Positions 38,599-46,891 of a DNA stretch of 51,904 bases are shown here, in pieces. The stretch's first letter is position 1. The number at the start of each line of letters is the position of its first letter. The stretch spans positions 1 to 51,904 of the forward strand of contig CABYNZ010000006.1 of NCBI GenBank assembly GCA_902520485.1, given 5' to 3'. The notes beneath the pieces are model-generated. The model saw nothing but the letters and a program-made list of their open reading frames with translations, was not told the DNA's origin and did not search any database. The stretch comes from an uncultured Prochlorococcus sp. (GTDB lineage: Bacteria > Cyanobacteriota > Cyanobacteriia > PCC-6307 > Cyanobiaceae). The position numbers were made by a program, and so were the translations under genes.

Positions 38599-39339
38599 AT
38601 GAATGAACGGATAATTGAGTTTGATCCATTAATTGAAGGGGTTTTAATCAAGAGGTATAAAAGGTTTCTTGCAGATATTAAATTAGAGAGTGGAGAGGTT
38701 GTAACTGCACATTGTGCTAACACAGGTCCAATGAAAGGACTTTTGAGTGAGGGGGCAAAAGTAAGGATTAGTGTTTCCCCTTCTCCAAAAAGAAAATTAC
38801 CTTTTACATGGGAACAGATATGTGTTTTTGACGCAAAAAACCAGGAGGTTTGGGTAGGTATTAATACGTTATTTGCAAATAAGTTAATTAAAAAGGTTAT
38901 TGAGAAAAATCTACTAAACGAAATAATAGGCGAAATAGAGACAATTAAATCTGAAGTTCCCTATGGAAAAGATAAAAAAAGCAGAATTGACTTTTTTTTA
39001 ACTCCAAAATCTTCAAATCCTGATAAACGTAACATTTACATAGAGGTTAAAAATACGACTTGGATTAAAGAAAATGTAGCTCTATTCCCAGATACAGTAA
39101 CGAAAAGAGGTCAAAAACACCTCATGGAATTAAAGAAATTAATTCCTGAAAGTAAAAGTGTTTTAGTACTTTGTATTACGAGAAAAGACGCTTGTTTTTT
39201 TGCCCCTGGAGATGATGCAGATCCCCTGTACGGCAGTCTTTTTAGAGAATCTTTAAGTGCAGGAATGATAACTATTCCATGTTCATTTGAATTTCATGCA
39301 GACCACGTATCATGGAAAGGAATTAAACCTTTGAAATAA
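38599..39339 (+). CDS. sfsA: SfsA family protein (sugar fermentation stimulation protein homologue)
   Basis: A 246-residue protein with the SfsA N-terminal OB-like region ([32 protein letters not shown]) and the nuclease-like C-terminal domain ([34 protein letters not shown]). The Asp/Glu-x-Lys set resembles PD-(D/E)XK nucleases. A DNA-binding or nuclease role is suggested for the family; the real function is unknown. Confidence 0.93.
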   Translation: MNERIIEFDPLIEGVLIKRYKRFLADIKLESGEVVTAHCANTGPMKGLLSEGAKVRISVSPSPKRKLPFTWEQICVFDAKNQEVWVGINTLFANKLIKKVIEKNLLNEIIGEIETIKSEVPYGKDKKSRIDFFLTPKSSNPDKRNIYIEVKNTTWIKENVALFPDTVTKRGQKHLMELKKLIPESKSVLVLCITRKDACFFAPGDDADPLYGSLFRESLSAGMITIPCSFEFHADHVSWKGIKPLK

Positions 39340-39422
39340 ATAAGATCTTGATATTTTGAAACTCTTTGAAAAAAAATTTTTAAATTTAACAGATATAGTT
39401 TTGGGATGCAACTATAAAATTG

Positions 39423-39436
39423 GTAACAACGACTAC
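39423..39436 (+). promoter_or_regulatory. NtcA-binding site upstream of amt1
   Basis: GTA-ACAACGAC-TAC is a perfect match to the GTA-N8-TAC consensus for NtcA, 83 bases before the amt1 ATG. The -10 element is less clear: TTAAAT at 39465-39470 is 28 bases downstream, more than the usual 22. Ammonium-transporter genes are standard NtcA targets in cyanobacteria, and ntcA itself lies 12 kb away. Confidence 0.7.
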
Positions 39437-39519
39437 TAGACACTAATAAGTTTTTTGAGCAAAATTAAATATGAAAGGAAACAGCACAAACTGTTTTTTT
39501 GCAGATCTAATTTTTTTTT

Positions 39520-40980
39520 ATGACCACTGCTTTGCAAACGCCTCAAAGGCGCTCTAGGTCCAGATTACAAGATGCAAGTCTTGTTAATGGACCTATGCTC
39601 CTTTTGAGGAGTATTCGAGGATTTAGTTCAAACCGCTCTATGTTGTGGCTTGCGACTGTTCCTTTAGCTTTGTTTGGTTTAGGTATTTTTAATCTTTCAG
39701 CTCACGCAGCTGATTTACCTGAGTTGAATGCAGCTTTTCTTGCTAACAATTTATGGCTTTTGATCGCTACTATTTTAGTGATCTTTATGAACGCTGGTTT
39801 CGCTATGGTTGAGGCAGGTATGTGTCGTTCTAAGAACGCAGTAAACATCCTTGCTAAAAACCTATTCGTATTTGCTCTAGCTGTAACCTCTTATTGGTTT
39901 ATCGGCTATTCATTAATGTACGGAGGTAGTGTTGCTGACGGATGGCTTTATTTTGGCGGCTTATTTTTTGATCCAACTGTTACTGCGGATATGGTAACTG
40001 ATGCTGGATTAGTCCCAACTGTTGATTTCTTGTTCCAGTCTGCATTTGCAGGAACTGCGGCAACTATCGTATCCGGTCTTGTTGCTGAAAGAGTTAAATT
40101 TGGAGAATTTGTTGTTTTTGCTGTTGTATTAACTGCATTTATATATCCAATTGCTGGTAGCTGGAAATGGAATGGTGGTTGGCTTGATTCTTTAGGTTTT
40201 GTAGACTTTGCTGGTTCTTCAATTGTTCACTCAGTTGGAGCATGGGCGGGTCTTGTAGGAGCTATGCTTCTTGGGCCAAGAATTGGCAAATACTCTGATG
40301 GGAAACCACAGGCTATGCCAGGGCACAACATGGCTATAGCTACTTTAGGTGCATTAGTTCTATGGATAGGTTGGTATGGTTTTAATCCCGGTTCTCAACT
40401 TGCTATGGATCAATGGGTTCCATATGTTGCTGTAACAACTACTTTGGCAGCAGCAGCTGGAGCTATTGGTGCAACTATTGTTTCAACATTAACTTCTGGT
40501 AAGCCTGATCTTACAATGATAATTAACGGAATCCTTGCTGGTTTGGTTAGTATCACTGCTGGTTGCGGTGATATGACTCTTGCTGGAGCCTGGTTCGCAG
40601 GACTAGTGGGAGGAATAATCGTTGTATTTTCTGTTGCAGCACTTGATGCCGCTGAAATCGATGATCCTGTTGGTGCATTCTCTGTTCACGGAGTTTGTGG
40701 TGTATGGGGTACTGTAGTCATCGGTCTTTGGGGTACAGCTGTACAAGGTGATGGAGCTGGTATGGGATTGTTCAATGGTGGAGGTATTACACTTCTTCTA
40801 GTTCAAGCTCTTGGTGCCGCAGCTTATGCTATTTGGACACTAGTTACTTGCTGGATTGCCTGGTCTGTAATTGGAGGATTATTCGGTGGAATCCGAGTAT
40901 CCGAAGAGGAAGAAACTCAAGGCTTAGATATAGGAGAGCATGGAATGGAAGCATATCCAGACTTTGCATCTGCTAAATAA
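39520..40980 (+). CDS. amt1: ammonium transporter
   Basis: A 486-residue Amt/MEP/Rh-family channel with an N-terminal hydrophobic leader (ATVPLALFGLGIFNLSAHAA) and eleven further membrane helices. The Amt signature DFAGSSIVHSVGAWAGLVGA contains one pore histidine, and FSVHGVCGVWGTV the second. It takes up ammonium, the preferred nitrogen source of Prochlorococcus. It is monocistronic with a terminator. The first 40 residues are Arg/Ser-rich and poorly conserved. The ATG chosen follows an eight-base T run. Confidence 0.97.
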   Translation: MTTALQTPQRRSRSRLQDASLVNGPMLLLRSIRGFSSNRSMLWLATVPLALFGLGIFNLSAHAADLPELNAAFLANNLWLLIATILVIFMNAGFAMVEAGMCRSKNAVNILAKNLFVFALAVTSYWFIGYSLMYGGSVADGWLYFGGLFFDPTVTADMVTDAGLVPTVDFLFQSAFAGTAATIVSGLVAERVKFGEFVVFAVVLTAFIYPIAGSWKWNGGWLDSLGFVDFAGSSIVHSVGAWAGLVGAMLLGPRIGKYSDGKPQAMPGHNMAIATLGALVLWIGWYGFNPGSQLAMDQWVPYVAVTTTLAAAAGAIGATIVSTLTSGKPDLTMIINGILAGLVSITAGCGDMTLAGAWFAGLVGGIIVVFSVAALDAAEIDDPVGAFSVHGVCGVWGTVVIGLWGTAVQGDGAGMGLFNGGGITLLLVQALGAAAYAIWTLVTCWIAWSVIGGLFGGIRVSEEEETQGLDIGEHGMEAYPDFASAK

Positions 40981-41001
40981 TCAAACTTAAAATTGATTTA
41001 A

Positions 41002-41034
41002 GAAACCTGACTTATGTCAGGTTTCTTTTTTTTT
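41002..41034 (+). terminator. rho-independent terminator of amt1
   Basis: The inverted repeat GAAACCTGAC / GTCAGGTTTC (41002-41011 with 41016-41025) with a TTAT loop is followed by nine T. It begins 22 bases after the amt1 stop. Confidence 0.92.
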
Positions 41035-41069
41035 ACGAAAAATTATTTAAAACGTTGTAATATAGAAAG

Positions 41070-42266
41070 ATGGATACTCAAGCTTTTAGAAGATCCCTTC
41101 ATCATTCTGATAGATACAATAGAAGGGGTTTCGACTCTCCAACAAAAAGAGCTCAAGCGTTAGAAGAAGCTTACCAAAGTGATTTGATAAGTTCTATTAG
41201 AGATAATGGTTTTACTTACACTAAAGGCAGACTAAATATTAAGTTAGCCCAAGCCTTCGGTTTCTGTTGGGGAGTTGAAAGAGCTGTTGCAATGGCTTAT
41301 GAAACTAGAAGACATTACCCAAATGAGAATATTTGGATTACAAACGAAATAATTCATAATCCCTCGGTTAATGATCATCTAAGAAAAATGAATGTAAAAT
41401 TCATCTCAGCTAAAAATGGAATTAAAGATTTTTCTTTAGTTGCTAATGGGGATGTTGTTATACTTCCTGCTTTCGGAGCTACAGTTCAAGAAATGAAACT
41501 CTTGCATGAGAAAGGTTGTCATATCATTGATACAACTTGTCCATGGGTTTCTAAGGTTTGGCATACAGTTGAAAAACATAAAAAACACGTTTTCACATCA
41601 ATTATTCACGGAAAATTTAAGCATGAAGAGACTCTCGCTACAAGTTCATTCGCAGGTAAATATTTGGTTGTACTTGATCTAGAAGAAGCTAACTACGTTT
41701 CTGAATATATTCTGGGGAGAGGTAATAGAAATGAGTTTATGAACAAATTTGCTAAAGCTTGTTCTAATGGATTTGACCCCGATAAAGATTTAGATAGAGT
41801 GGGAGTTGCAAATCAGACAACTATGCTTAAAAGTGAGACTGAGGAAATTGGAAAGGTTTTTGAGAAGACGATGTTAAAGAAATTTGGACCAGAAAACTTA
41901 AATAGTCATTTTTTAGCTTTTAACACTATTTGTGATGCAACTGAAGAAAGACAAGAGGCAATGTTTTCTTTGGTTGATGAAGATCTAGATATTTTGGTAG
42001 TTATTGGAGGCTTCAATTCTTCCAATACTACTCACTTACAAGAAATAGCAATTACTAAAAATATTTCTTCTTTTCACATTGATACGCCAGAGAGGATATT
42101 GGTTAAAGAAAACTCAATACTTCATAAACCACTAGGATCAGATTTAGAACTTAAAAATAATTTTCTACCTAGTGGAAACATTAATGTTGGAATTACCTCA
42201 GGTGCATCAACTCCTGATAAGGTCGTTGCAGATGTTATTGAAAAGTTAATTGATATTGCTACTTGA
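41070..42266 (+). CDS. ispH: 4-hydroxy-3-methylbut-2-enyl diphosphate reductase
   Basis: A 398-residue IspH (LytB) of the long cyanobacterial/plant type, the last step of the MEP isoprenoid pathway, making IPP and DMAPP for carotenoids, chlorophyll phytol and quinones. Cluster cysteines lie in [21 protein letters not shown] and [11 protein letters not shown]; the HGKFKHEET active-site loop is of the plant/cyanobacterial kind. The roughly 60-residue N-extension is normal for this type. Confidence 0.96.
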   Translation: MDTQAFRRSLHHSDRYNRRGFDSPTKRAQALEEAYQSDLISSIRDNGFTYTKGRLNIKLAQAFGFCWGVERAVAMAYETRRHYPNENIWITNEIIHNPSVNDHLRKMNVKFISAKNGIKDFSLVANGDVVILPAFGATVQEMKLLHEKGCHIIDTTCPWVSKVWHTVEKHKKHVFTSIIHGKFKHEETLATSSFAGKYLVVLDLEEANYVSEYILGRGNRNEFMNKFAKACSNGFDPDKDLDRVGVANQTTMLKSETEEIGKVFEKTMLKKFGPENLNSHFLAFNTICDATEERQEAMFSLVDEDLDILVVIGGFNSSNTTHLQEIAITKNISSFHIDTPERILVKENSILHKPLGSDLELKNNFLPSGNINVGITSGASTPDKVVADVIEKLIDIAT

Positions 42267-42370
42267 ATTTATTACTTCATCTTTAACTTTGCTTAGTTTT
42301 TTTAATTTATTAGTCAGATAATTCCAAAAGATCTACTTTATTAACTAGAATAATAAAAAAATTATGAAGT

Positions 42371-42931
42371 ATGGAAGACAAAGCACAAACTAATCAGGTT
42401 CAAACTGCAAGTATGAATAGAACTAAAGCGCCCCAAAAAGTTGAAGTTGTAGTTGCTAATTCATCTTCAGGGTCAGAAGTAAATATCCTTGGAGAACTAT
42501 CTATTTTTGTTTTAAGGATAGGTTTTTGCGCTTTGATGATTCATCATGGCCTTGAGAAACTTCAGGACCCCCAGGGTTTTGCTGAGTTTGTAGTTGGTAA
42601 GTACTTCCCATTTTTACCAGGTGATCCTGTTATTTGGACTTTTGGAGCAGCAATTACTCAATTAGTTTGCCCAGTAGGATTGGCTTTAGGAATTTTTGCA
42701 AGGCTTTCTTCTCTTGGTCTACTTTCCACAATGGCATTTGCTGTTTATTTTCATATGCTTGATACTGGACTTGAAGGTTTTCCTCTGGCTGTTGTTGAGG
42801 GGCATAATTATGCTTTCGAATTATCTTTTATATATGGAGCTATTTCTCTCTACTTTTTATGTGCAGGTCCAGGCAGGTTATCTTTATTCAGAAAAACTAA
42901 CAAGATTACATATTATCCAAAATCAACATAA
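42371..42931 (+). CDS. DoxX family membrane protein
   Basis: A 186-residue protein with a polar N-terminal 45 residues and four membrane helices. The DoxX signature is visible in LRIGFCALMIHHGLEKLQDP, and GAAITQLVCPVGLALGIFAR and the later AFAVYFHML follow the family. DoxX proteins have been linked to quinone or thiosulfate oxidation and redox stress, but the role here is unknown. It is 104 bases after ispH and ends one base before purH on the other strand. Confidence 0.85.
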   Translation: MEDKAQTNQVQTASMNRTKAPQKVEVVVANSSSGSEVNILGELSIFVLRIGFCALMIHHGLEKLQDPQGFAEFVVGKYFPFLPGDPVIWTFGAAITQLVCPVGLALGIFARLSSLGLLSTMAFAVYFHMLDTGLEGFPLAVVEGHNYAFELSFIYGAISLYFLCAGPGRLSLFRKTNKITYYPKST

Positions 42932-42932
42932 T

Positions 42933-44486
42933 TTAATGTAAAAAATGCCTTTTTTGCGTAAGTACCATAGAGATTCCTTTCGAATTACACATATCAATAC
43001 TTTCTTGGTCTCTTAGACTTCCTCCAGGTTGAATAATAGCTTTTATTCCATATTCATTTGCTAATTCCACAGTATCTGCAAATGGCAAAAACCCATCGCT
43101 GGCTAAAACAGCACCGGAACAAAACTTTCCAGCTGCTTTTAATGCAATTTTTGCTGCTCCAACTCTATTCATTTGTCCAGCTCCAATACCAATAGTTTTT
43201 TGCTCTTTTGCAATAACAATGGCATTAGATTTCACGTGTTTACAAATTTTCCATGCAAAATTTAGATCTAAGTTAATTTGATTACTAGGATTCTTATTAG
43301 TTACTGAAATCCAATTTTCGGTTTTTTCTTCACTATCATCAGTATCTTGAACTAATAATCCGCCCATTATTGATTTAGTAGAAGTTTGATTCTTTTTTGG
43401 AAGTTGATCTTTTGAAAACTTTAAAATTCTTAAATTCTTTTTAACTTTTAAAATTTCTAAAGCTTCCTCATCAAAAGATGGAGCTACGACACACTCTAAG
43501 AAAATATCTTTGAGGTGAATTGCAGTCTCACTATCAACATGTGAATTAAAAGCAACTATTCCTCCAAATGCACTAACTGTGTCGCATTCTAAAGCATTCA
43601 AAAATGCTTGAGAAGCTGAATTACTAATTGAGGCACCACAAGGATTATTGTGTTTTAAAATAACTGATGCAAACGCGTCGGTTGGAAGTTCACTTTTTTC
43701 TGTGTAGCCAAATTCTAAAACTGTTGAAAGTGCCGACTCTAGATCTAAAAGATTGTTGTAACTTAAGTCTTTTCCTTGTAGTTGTTCTGCTGAGTTCCAT
43801 CCAATGTTACTTAAACCATACCAGAAAGCTTTTTGATGTGGATTCTCCCCATATCTTAAGGTTTTGATTAGTGGATAAGATTCAATATATTTGGAAGATT
43901 GTAAATCTCTTTCTTTTGTTATCCAATTAGATATTGCAGTGTCATAGTCTGCTGTATGTTGAAATGCTTCAAGGGCTAATTTTGCTTTATATTTGTCTTT
44001 TAATTCACCTTTTTTACTTTCTTCGAGAAAATTTTGATATTGACTAGGATCTACTAAAACGGAAACATCTTTATGATTTTTAGCTGCAGAACGAATCATA
44101 GATGGCCCTCCGATATCGATATTTTCAATAGCATCTTCCCATTTAGCTCCCTGATCTACAGTTTTTTTAAAAGGATATAAATTTACAACTACTAAGTCAA
44201 TTAATTCAAGATTATTAGCATCTATATCTTTTTTATGTTCCTCATCAGTTCTTTTAGCTAATATTCCACCGTGTATTTTTGGATGTAAAGTTTTAACTCT
44301 TCCTCCCAAAATTTCTGGAGAATTAGTAAAATCAGCGACTCTAATAACTGGAATTTTAGCCTCTATAAGATGTTTGGCAGTTCCTCCACTTGATAGAATT
44401 TTATAATTAAATTGCTCTACCAATTCCTTACAAAATGGAATTATATTTTTTTTATCAGAAACACTTACTAAAGCTAGTGGAGACAT
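42933..44486 (-). CDS. purH: bifunctional AICAR formyltransferase / IMP cyclohydrolase
   Basis: A 517-residue enzyme for the last two steps of IMP synthesis. The N-terminal MGS-like IMP cyclohydrolase domain starts ALVSVSDKKNIIPFCKEL and includes GGRVKTLHPKIHGGIL. The AICAR transformylase domain has RYGENPHQKAFWY, LKHNNPCGASIS and FLPFADTVELANEYG, with the catalytic Lys-His pair in the KHNNP segment. Length is normal. Confidence 0.97.
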   Translation of the reverse strand: MSPLALVSVSDKKNIIPFCKELVEQFNYKILSSGGTAKHLIEAKIPVIRVADFTNSPEILGGRVKTLHPKIHGGILAKRTDEEHKKDIDANNLELIDLVVVNLYPFKKTVDQGAKWEDAIENIDIGGPSMIRSAAKNHKDVSVLVDPSQYQNFLEESKKGELKDKYKAKLALEAFQHTADYDTAISNWITKERDLQSSKYIESYPLIKTLRYGENPHQKAFWYGLSNIGWNSAEQLQGKDLSYNNLLDLESALSTVLEFGYTEKSELPTDAFASVILKHNNPCGASISNSASQAFLNALECDTVSAFGGIVAFNSHVDSETAIHLKDIFLECVVAPSFDEEALEILKVKKNLRILKFSKDQLPKKNQTSTKSIMGGLLVQDTDDSEEKTENWISVTNKNPSNQINLDLNFAWKICKHVKSNAIVIAKEQKTIGIGAGQMNRVGAAKIALKAAGKFCSGAVLASDGFLPFADTVELANEYGIKAIIQPGGSLRDQESIDMCNSKGISMVLTQKRHFLH

Positions 44487-44519
44487 TATGGGAAAGTTTA
44501 CTTACTTAAGAATATAAAC

Positions 44520-45137
44520 ATGAAATACGCTATCAATCATGAATTTGTCTCGATTAGCTCTCAAACCGCAACTCATAGAATTATTTTGATGCATGGTTGG
44601 GGAGCTGATTCAGATGACCTTTTAACATTTGGAAAGGAGATGACTGAAAAAATAAATCTTGATTTTGAGGTTATTTCTTTGAGGGCTCCTGAATTACACC
44701 CAAGCGGTCAGGGAAGACAGTGGTATGGATTATACCCACATGATTGGAATGGAGCTGAGGTTGAAGTAAATAAACTTTTAGTTACATTTAAAAAATTTGA
44801 TACTGATCAGATTCCACTAAGAAAAACAATTTTGTTGGGGTTCTCTCAGGGGGCGGCAATGGCAATTGATGCGGGATTTAAGTTAAATTTTGGATTAATT
44901 GTTGCTTGTAGTGGTTATCCTCACCCCAACTGGGCCCCAGGAGAAAAGTTCTCTCCATTGATTATTAGTCATGGTTTATTTGATGACGTTGTGCCTATAG
45001 ATGCTTCTAGGACTATTTATGAAAAGGTAAAGAGTAAGTCTTATAAATTTTGTAAATTGTTAGAATTCGATGGTTTTCATCAAATTGATTCAAATTTAAT
45101 TAATTTTATTAGTTCAAATATAAGTAATTTTTTTTAA
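44520..45137 (+). CDS. alpha/beta hydrolase (phospholipase/carboxylesterase family)
   Basis: A 205-residue serine hydrolase. The nucleophile elbow is GFSQGAAM, the oxyanion segment LMHGWGADSDDL, the acid DDVVPI and the histidine FDGFHQI, so the catalytic triad is complete. The ELHPSGQGRQWYGLYPHDW region places it in the short carboxylesterase/acyl-protein-thioesterase group. The substrate is unknown. It is divergent from purH with a 33-base spacer and shares a TTAA stop overlap with the DUF3155 gene. Confidence 0.85.
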   Translation: MKYAINHEFVSISSQTATHRIILMHGWGADSDDLLTFGKEMTEKINLDFEVISLRAPELHPSGQGRQWYGLYPHDWNGAEVEVNKLLVTFKKFDTDQIPLRKTILLGFSQGAAMAIDAGFKLNFGLIVACSGYPHPNWAPGEKFSPLIISHGLFDDVVPIDASRTIYEKVKSKSYKFCKLLEFDGFHQIDSNLINFISSNISNFF

Positions 45138-45502
45138 ACAAAAGCATATTCATATTCTTCAATCTCTTCCCAATCATCTGCAGTAAGTTCTAGACCTTCA
45201 AATATTTTTTCTTCACCAATTCCTTCAACTACAACTTTTAGTGATGGAAATAGAAAATGATTTTCTTCAGCATATTGGGCGCTAAATAAGCCTTTTTCAC
45301 CCCAAAAAAATCTATCTATGGTGTGTTCATTTCTTCTGACATTGAAAACTGAAGGCGCAGAGAGACCATTTTCAGCTATGAATCTTCTTGCTGCTGTAAC
45401 TGGTTTATGTTTGCCAGTTTCGATATGATAAATAGGTACATGTGCCATTACTCTTTGGCCAGCCAATCTCCTTCTGCTAATTCTTTTTCTTTTTTTTGAC
45501 AT
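45134..45502 (-). CDS. DUF3155 family protein
   Basis: A 122-residue protein with a strongly basic N-terminus (MSKKRKRISRRRLAGQRV), a central VTAARRFIAENGLSAP segment and an acidic C-terminus (DDWEEIEEYEYAFV). This matches the cyanobacterial DUF3155 family. The basic head suggests nucleic-acid binding, which is inference. A good ribosome-binding site (AGGAGT) precedes the ATG. Confidence 0.82.
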   Translation of the reverse strand: MSKKRKRISRRRLAGQRVMAHVPIYHIETGKHKPVTAARRFIAENGLSAPSVFNVRRNEHTIDRFFWGEKGLFSAQYAEENHFLFPSLKVVVEGIGEEKIFEGLELTADDWEEIEEYEYAFV

Positions 45503-45593
45503 TGATTGGTACTCCTGAAATTATTATTGAGATTAGTCTTATATAAGTTTACTAATCTTATATATGTGATTTTAAATTCACTTCAAATTACAT

Positions 45594-45671
45594 AGAGGAC
45601 CCATCAACCCCTGATGTAGCTTAAAATATGATTAAATATTCATATTTAAGGCTGGCTAAAGTCAGACCTCT
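45594..45671 (+). ncRNA. candidate structured RNA: closing helix with three hairpins
   Basis: Within the 252-base spacer between the DUF3155 gene and the histidine kinase, a 5-base closing helix (AGAGG 45594-45598 with CCTCT 45667-45671) encloses three adjacent hairpins. These are CATCA/TGATG with loop ACCCC (45602-45616), CTTAAAATATGA/TCATATTTAAG with one bulged A (45620-45650), and CTGGC/GTCAG with loop TAAA (45652-45665). The last stem needs a G-U pair on the plus strand and would have an A-C mismatch on the minus strand, favouring plus-strand transcription. I cannot assign it to a known riboswitch. It ends 83 bases before the kinase ATG. Confidence 0.42.
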
Positions 45672-45754
45672 TTATATATCTTAATACTTTTTTCATATTT
45701 TACAAGCCCTTTTTCAAGTTTTTTTTAAAAAAATTTCTATAAATTTCATTAATT

Positions 45755-46891
45755 ATGAATCTTTCAAAAAAATTTGAAGAACTTATTATAAAACAGCTAG
45801 AGAGTTTTGGTTGCTCAATGGGCGTGACTAATTTAGTTATGTATCTTGCTTCAGCTAAACAAGGAACTAAAGCATCTTTTGAAATGATTGGTCAATGGCC
45901 ACAAATTGATAGGTTACTTACATCAATAGAAGATGATCCTTCACTAAAAGTTTCATCGCCTAATAGAAGATGGTACCCGCTTCAAGAAAACGATATTTTA
46001 CTTGGTGTCCTTAGGGTAGAAACTGATTTGAAAGGGGGGAATTGGCCAGTATCTCTTGATTCTAGATTAAAAGCGCTTTCAATATCTTTAGCTAAATGCG
46101 TCTCTATCGAATTAGAACGTCAAAATAAAAATGAAGAAATCAATTATTTAAAAAATCAGGTCAATGTCATAATCCATCAATTAAGGAATCCATTGGCTGC
46201 TATAAGGACATATGCAAAATTACTAATCAAAAGACTTGGTTCAGATGAAAACTCTATTGAAATAGTCGAACGCATGATAATAGAGCAAAAACAAATTAAT
46301 CAATATATGGATTCTTTTGTACAATTAAATTCACCTATTCAACTTCCCTTAGAAATTGGAGAGGAAAGATTATTGTTGCCACCAAATTTAGATAATAAAA
46401 AAGTAATAACTATTCAGAATTTATTGAAGCCGATATTAGAAAGGTGCAAAGCTAATGCGGACTTAGAGAATAGAGATTGGACTGAACCTTCTTTTTGGCC
46501 AGATTGGACTTTATCTCCATTAAAGGCAAAATATGCTTTAATTGCCGAAATTGTGGCCAACTTATTAGAAAATGCATTTAAATATGCCCAAAAAGAAGCT
46601 GAAATTGGACTCCTAATTACGAGTAATGGAATTTGTATATTTGATGATGGTAAAAAAATAACCAAAAATGAAAACGAGAAGATTTTTGAAAAAGGTTTTA
46701 GAGGATCTGCCGCTAAGAAGAAGGACGGCACTGGTGTGGGACTTTATCTGGCAAGGAAATTAGCAAAACAAATTGGAGGAGAATTGAGATTGGTTGGAAA
46801 TAAATCGATTAATAATGCTGAGAAATTAAAAAATCTTAAAAAGAAAAATATTTTCTATTTAGAACTTCCTATAAAAGAATTGCATGCATAA
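45755..46891 (+). CDS. sensor histidine kinase
   Basis: A 378-residue soluble histidine kinase. The N-terminal 120 residues look like a GAF-type sensor region without membrane segments. The H-box is VIIHQLRNPLAAIRTYAKLL, the N-box IVANLLENAFKYA and the G2-box GTGVGLYLARKLA. The G1-box reads FDDGKKI, lacking the second glycine of the usual D-x-G-x-G. No response-regulator gene is adjacent, so it is an orphan kinase; the signal is unknown. Its last 23 bases overlap the 3' end of convergent cobS. Confidence 0.9.
   Translation: MNLSKKFEELIIKQLESFGCSMGVTNLVMYLASAKQGTKASFEMIGQWPQIDRLLTSIEDDPSLKVSSPNRRWYPLQENDILLGVLRVETDLKGGNWPVSLDSRLKALSISLAKCVSIELERQNKNEEINYLKNQVNVIIHQLRNPLAAIRTYAKLLIKRLGSDENSIEIVERMIIEQKQINQYMDSFVQLNSPIQLPLEIGEERLLLPPNLDNKKVITIQNLLKPILERCKANADLENRDWTEPSFWPDWTLSPLKAKYALIAEIVANLLENAFKYAQKEAEIGLLITSNGICIFDDGKKITKNENEKIFEKGFRGSAAKKKDGTGVGLYLARKLAKQIGGELRLVGNKSINNAEKLKNLKKKNIFYLELPIKELHA

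Noticed and set aside
45594..45671. Glutamine riboswitch (glnA or downstream-peptide type) for the multi-hairpin element
   Set aside because: The conserved GUUCA and GGACGGAAGUAGG-type segments that I associate with that class are not present.
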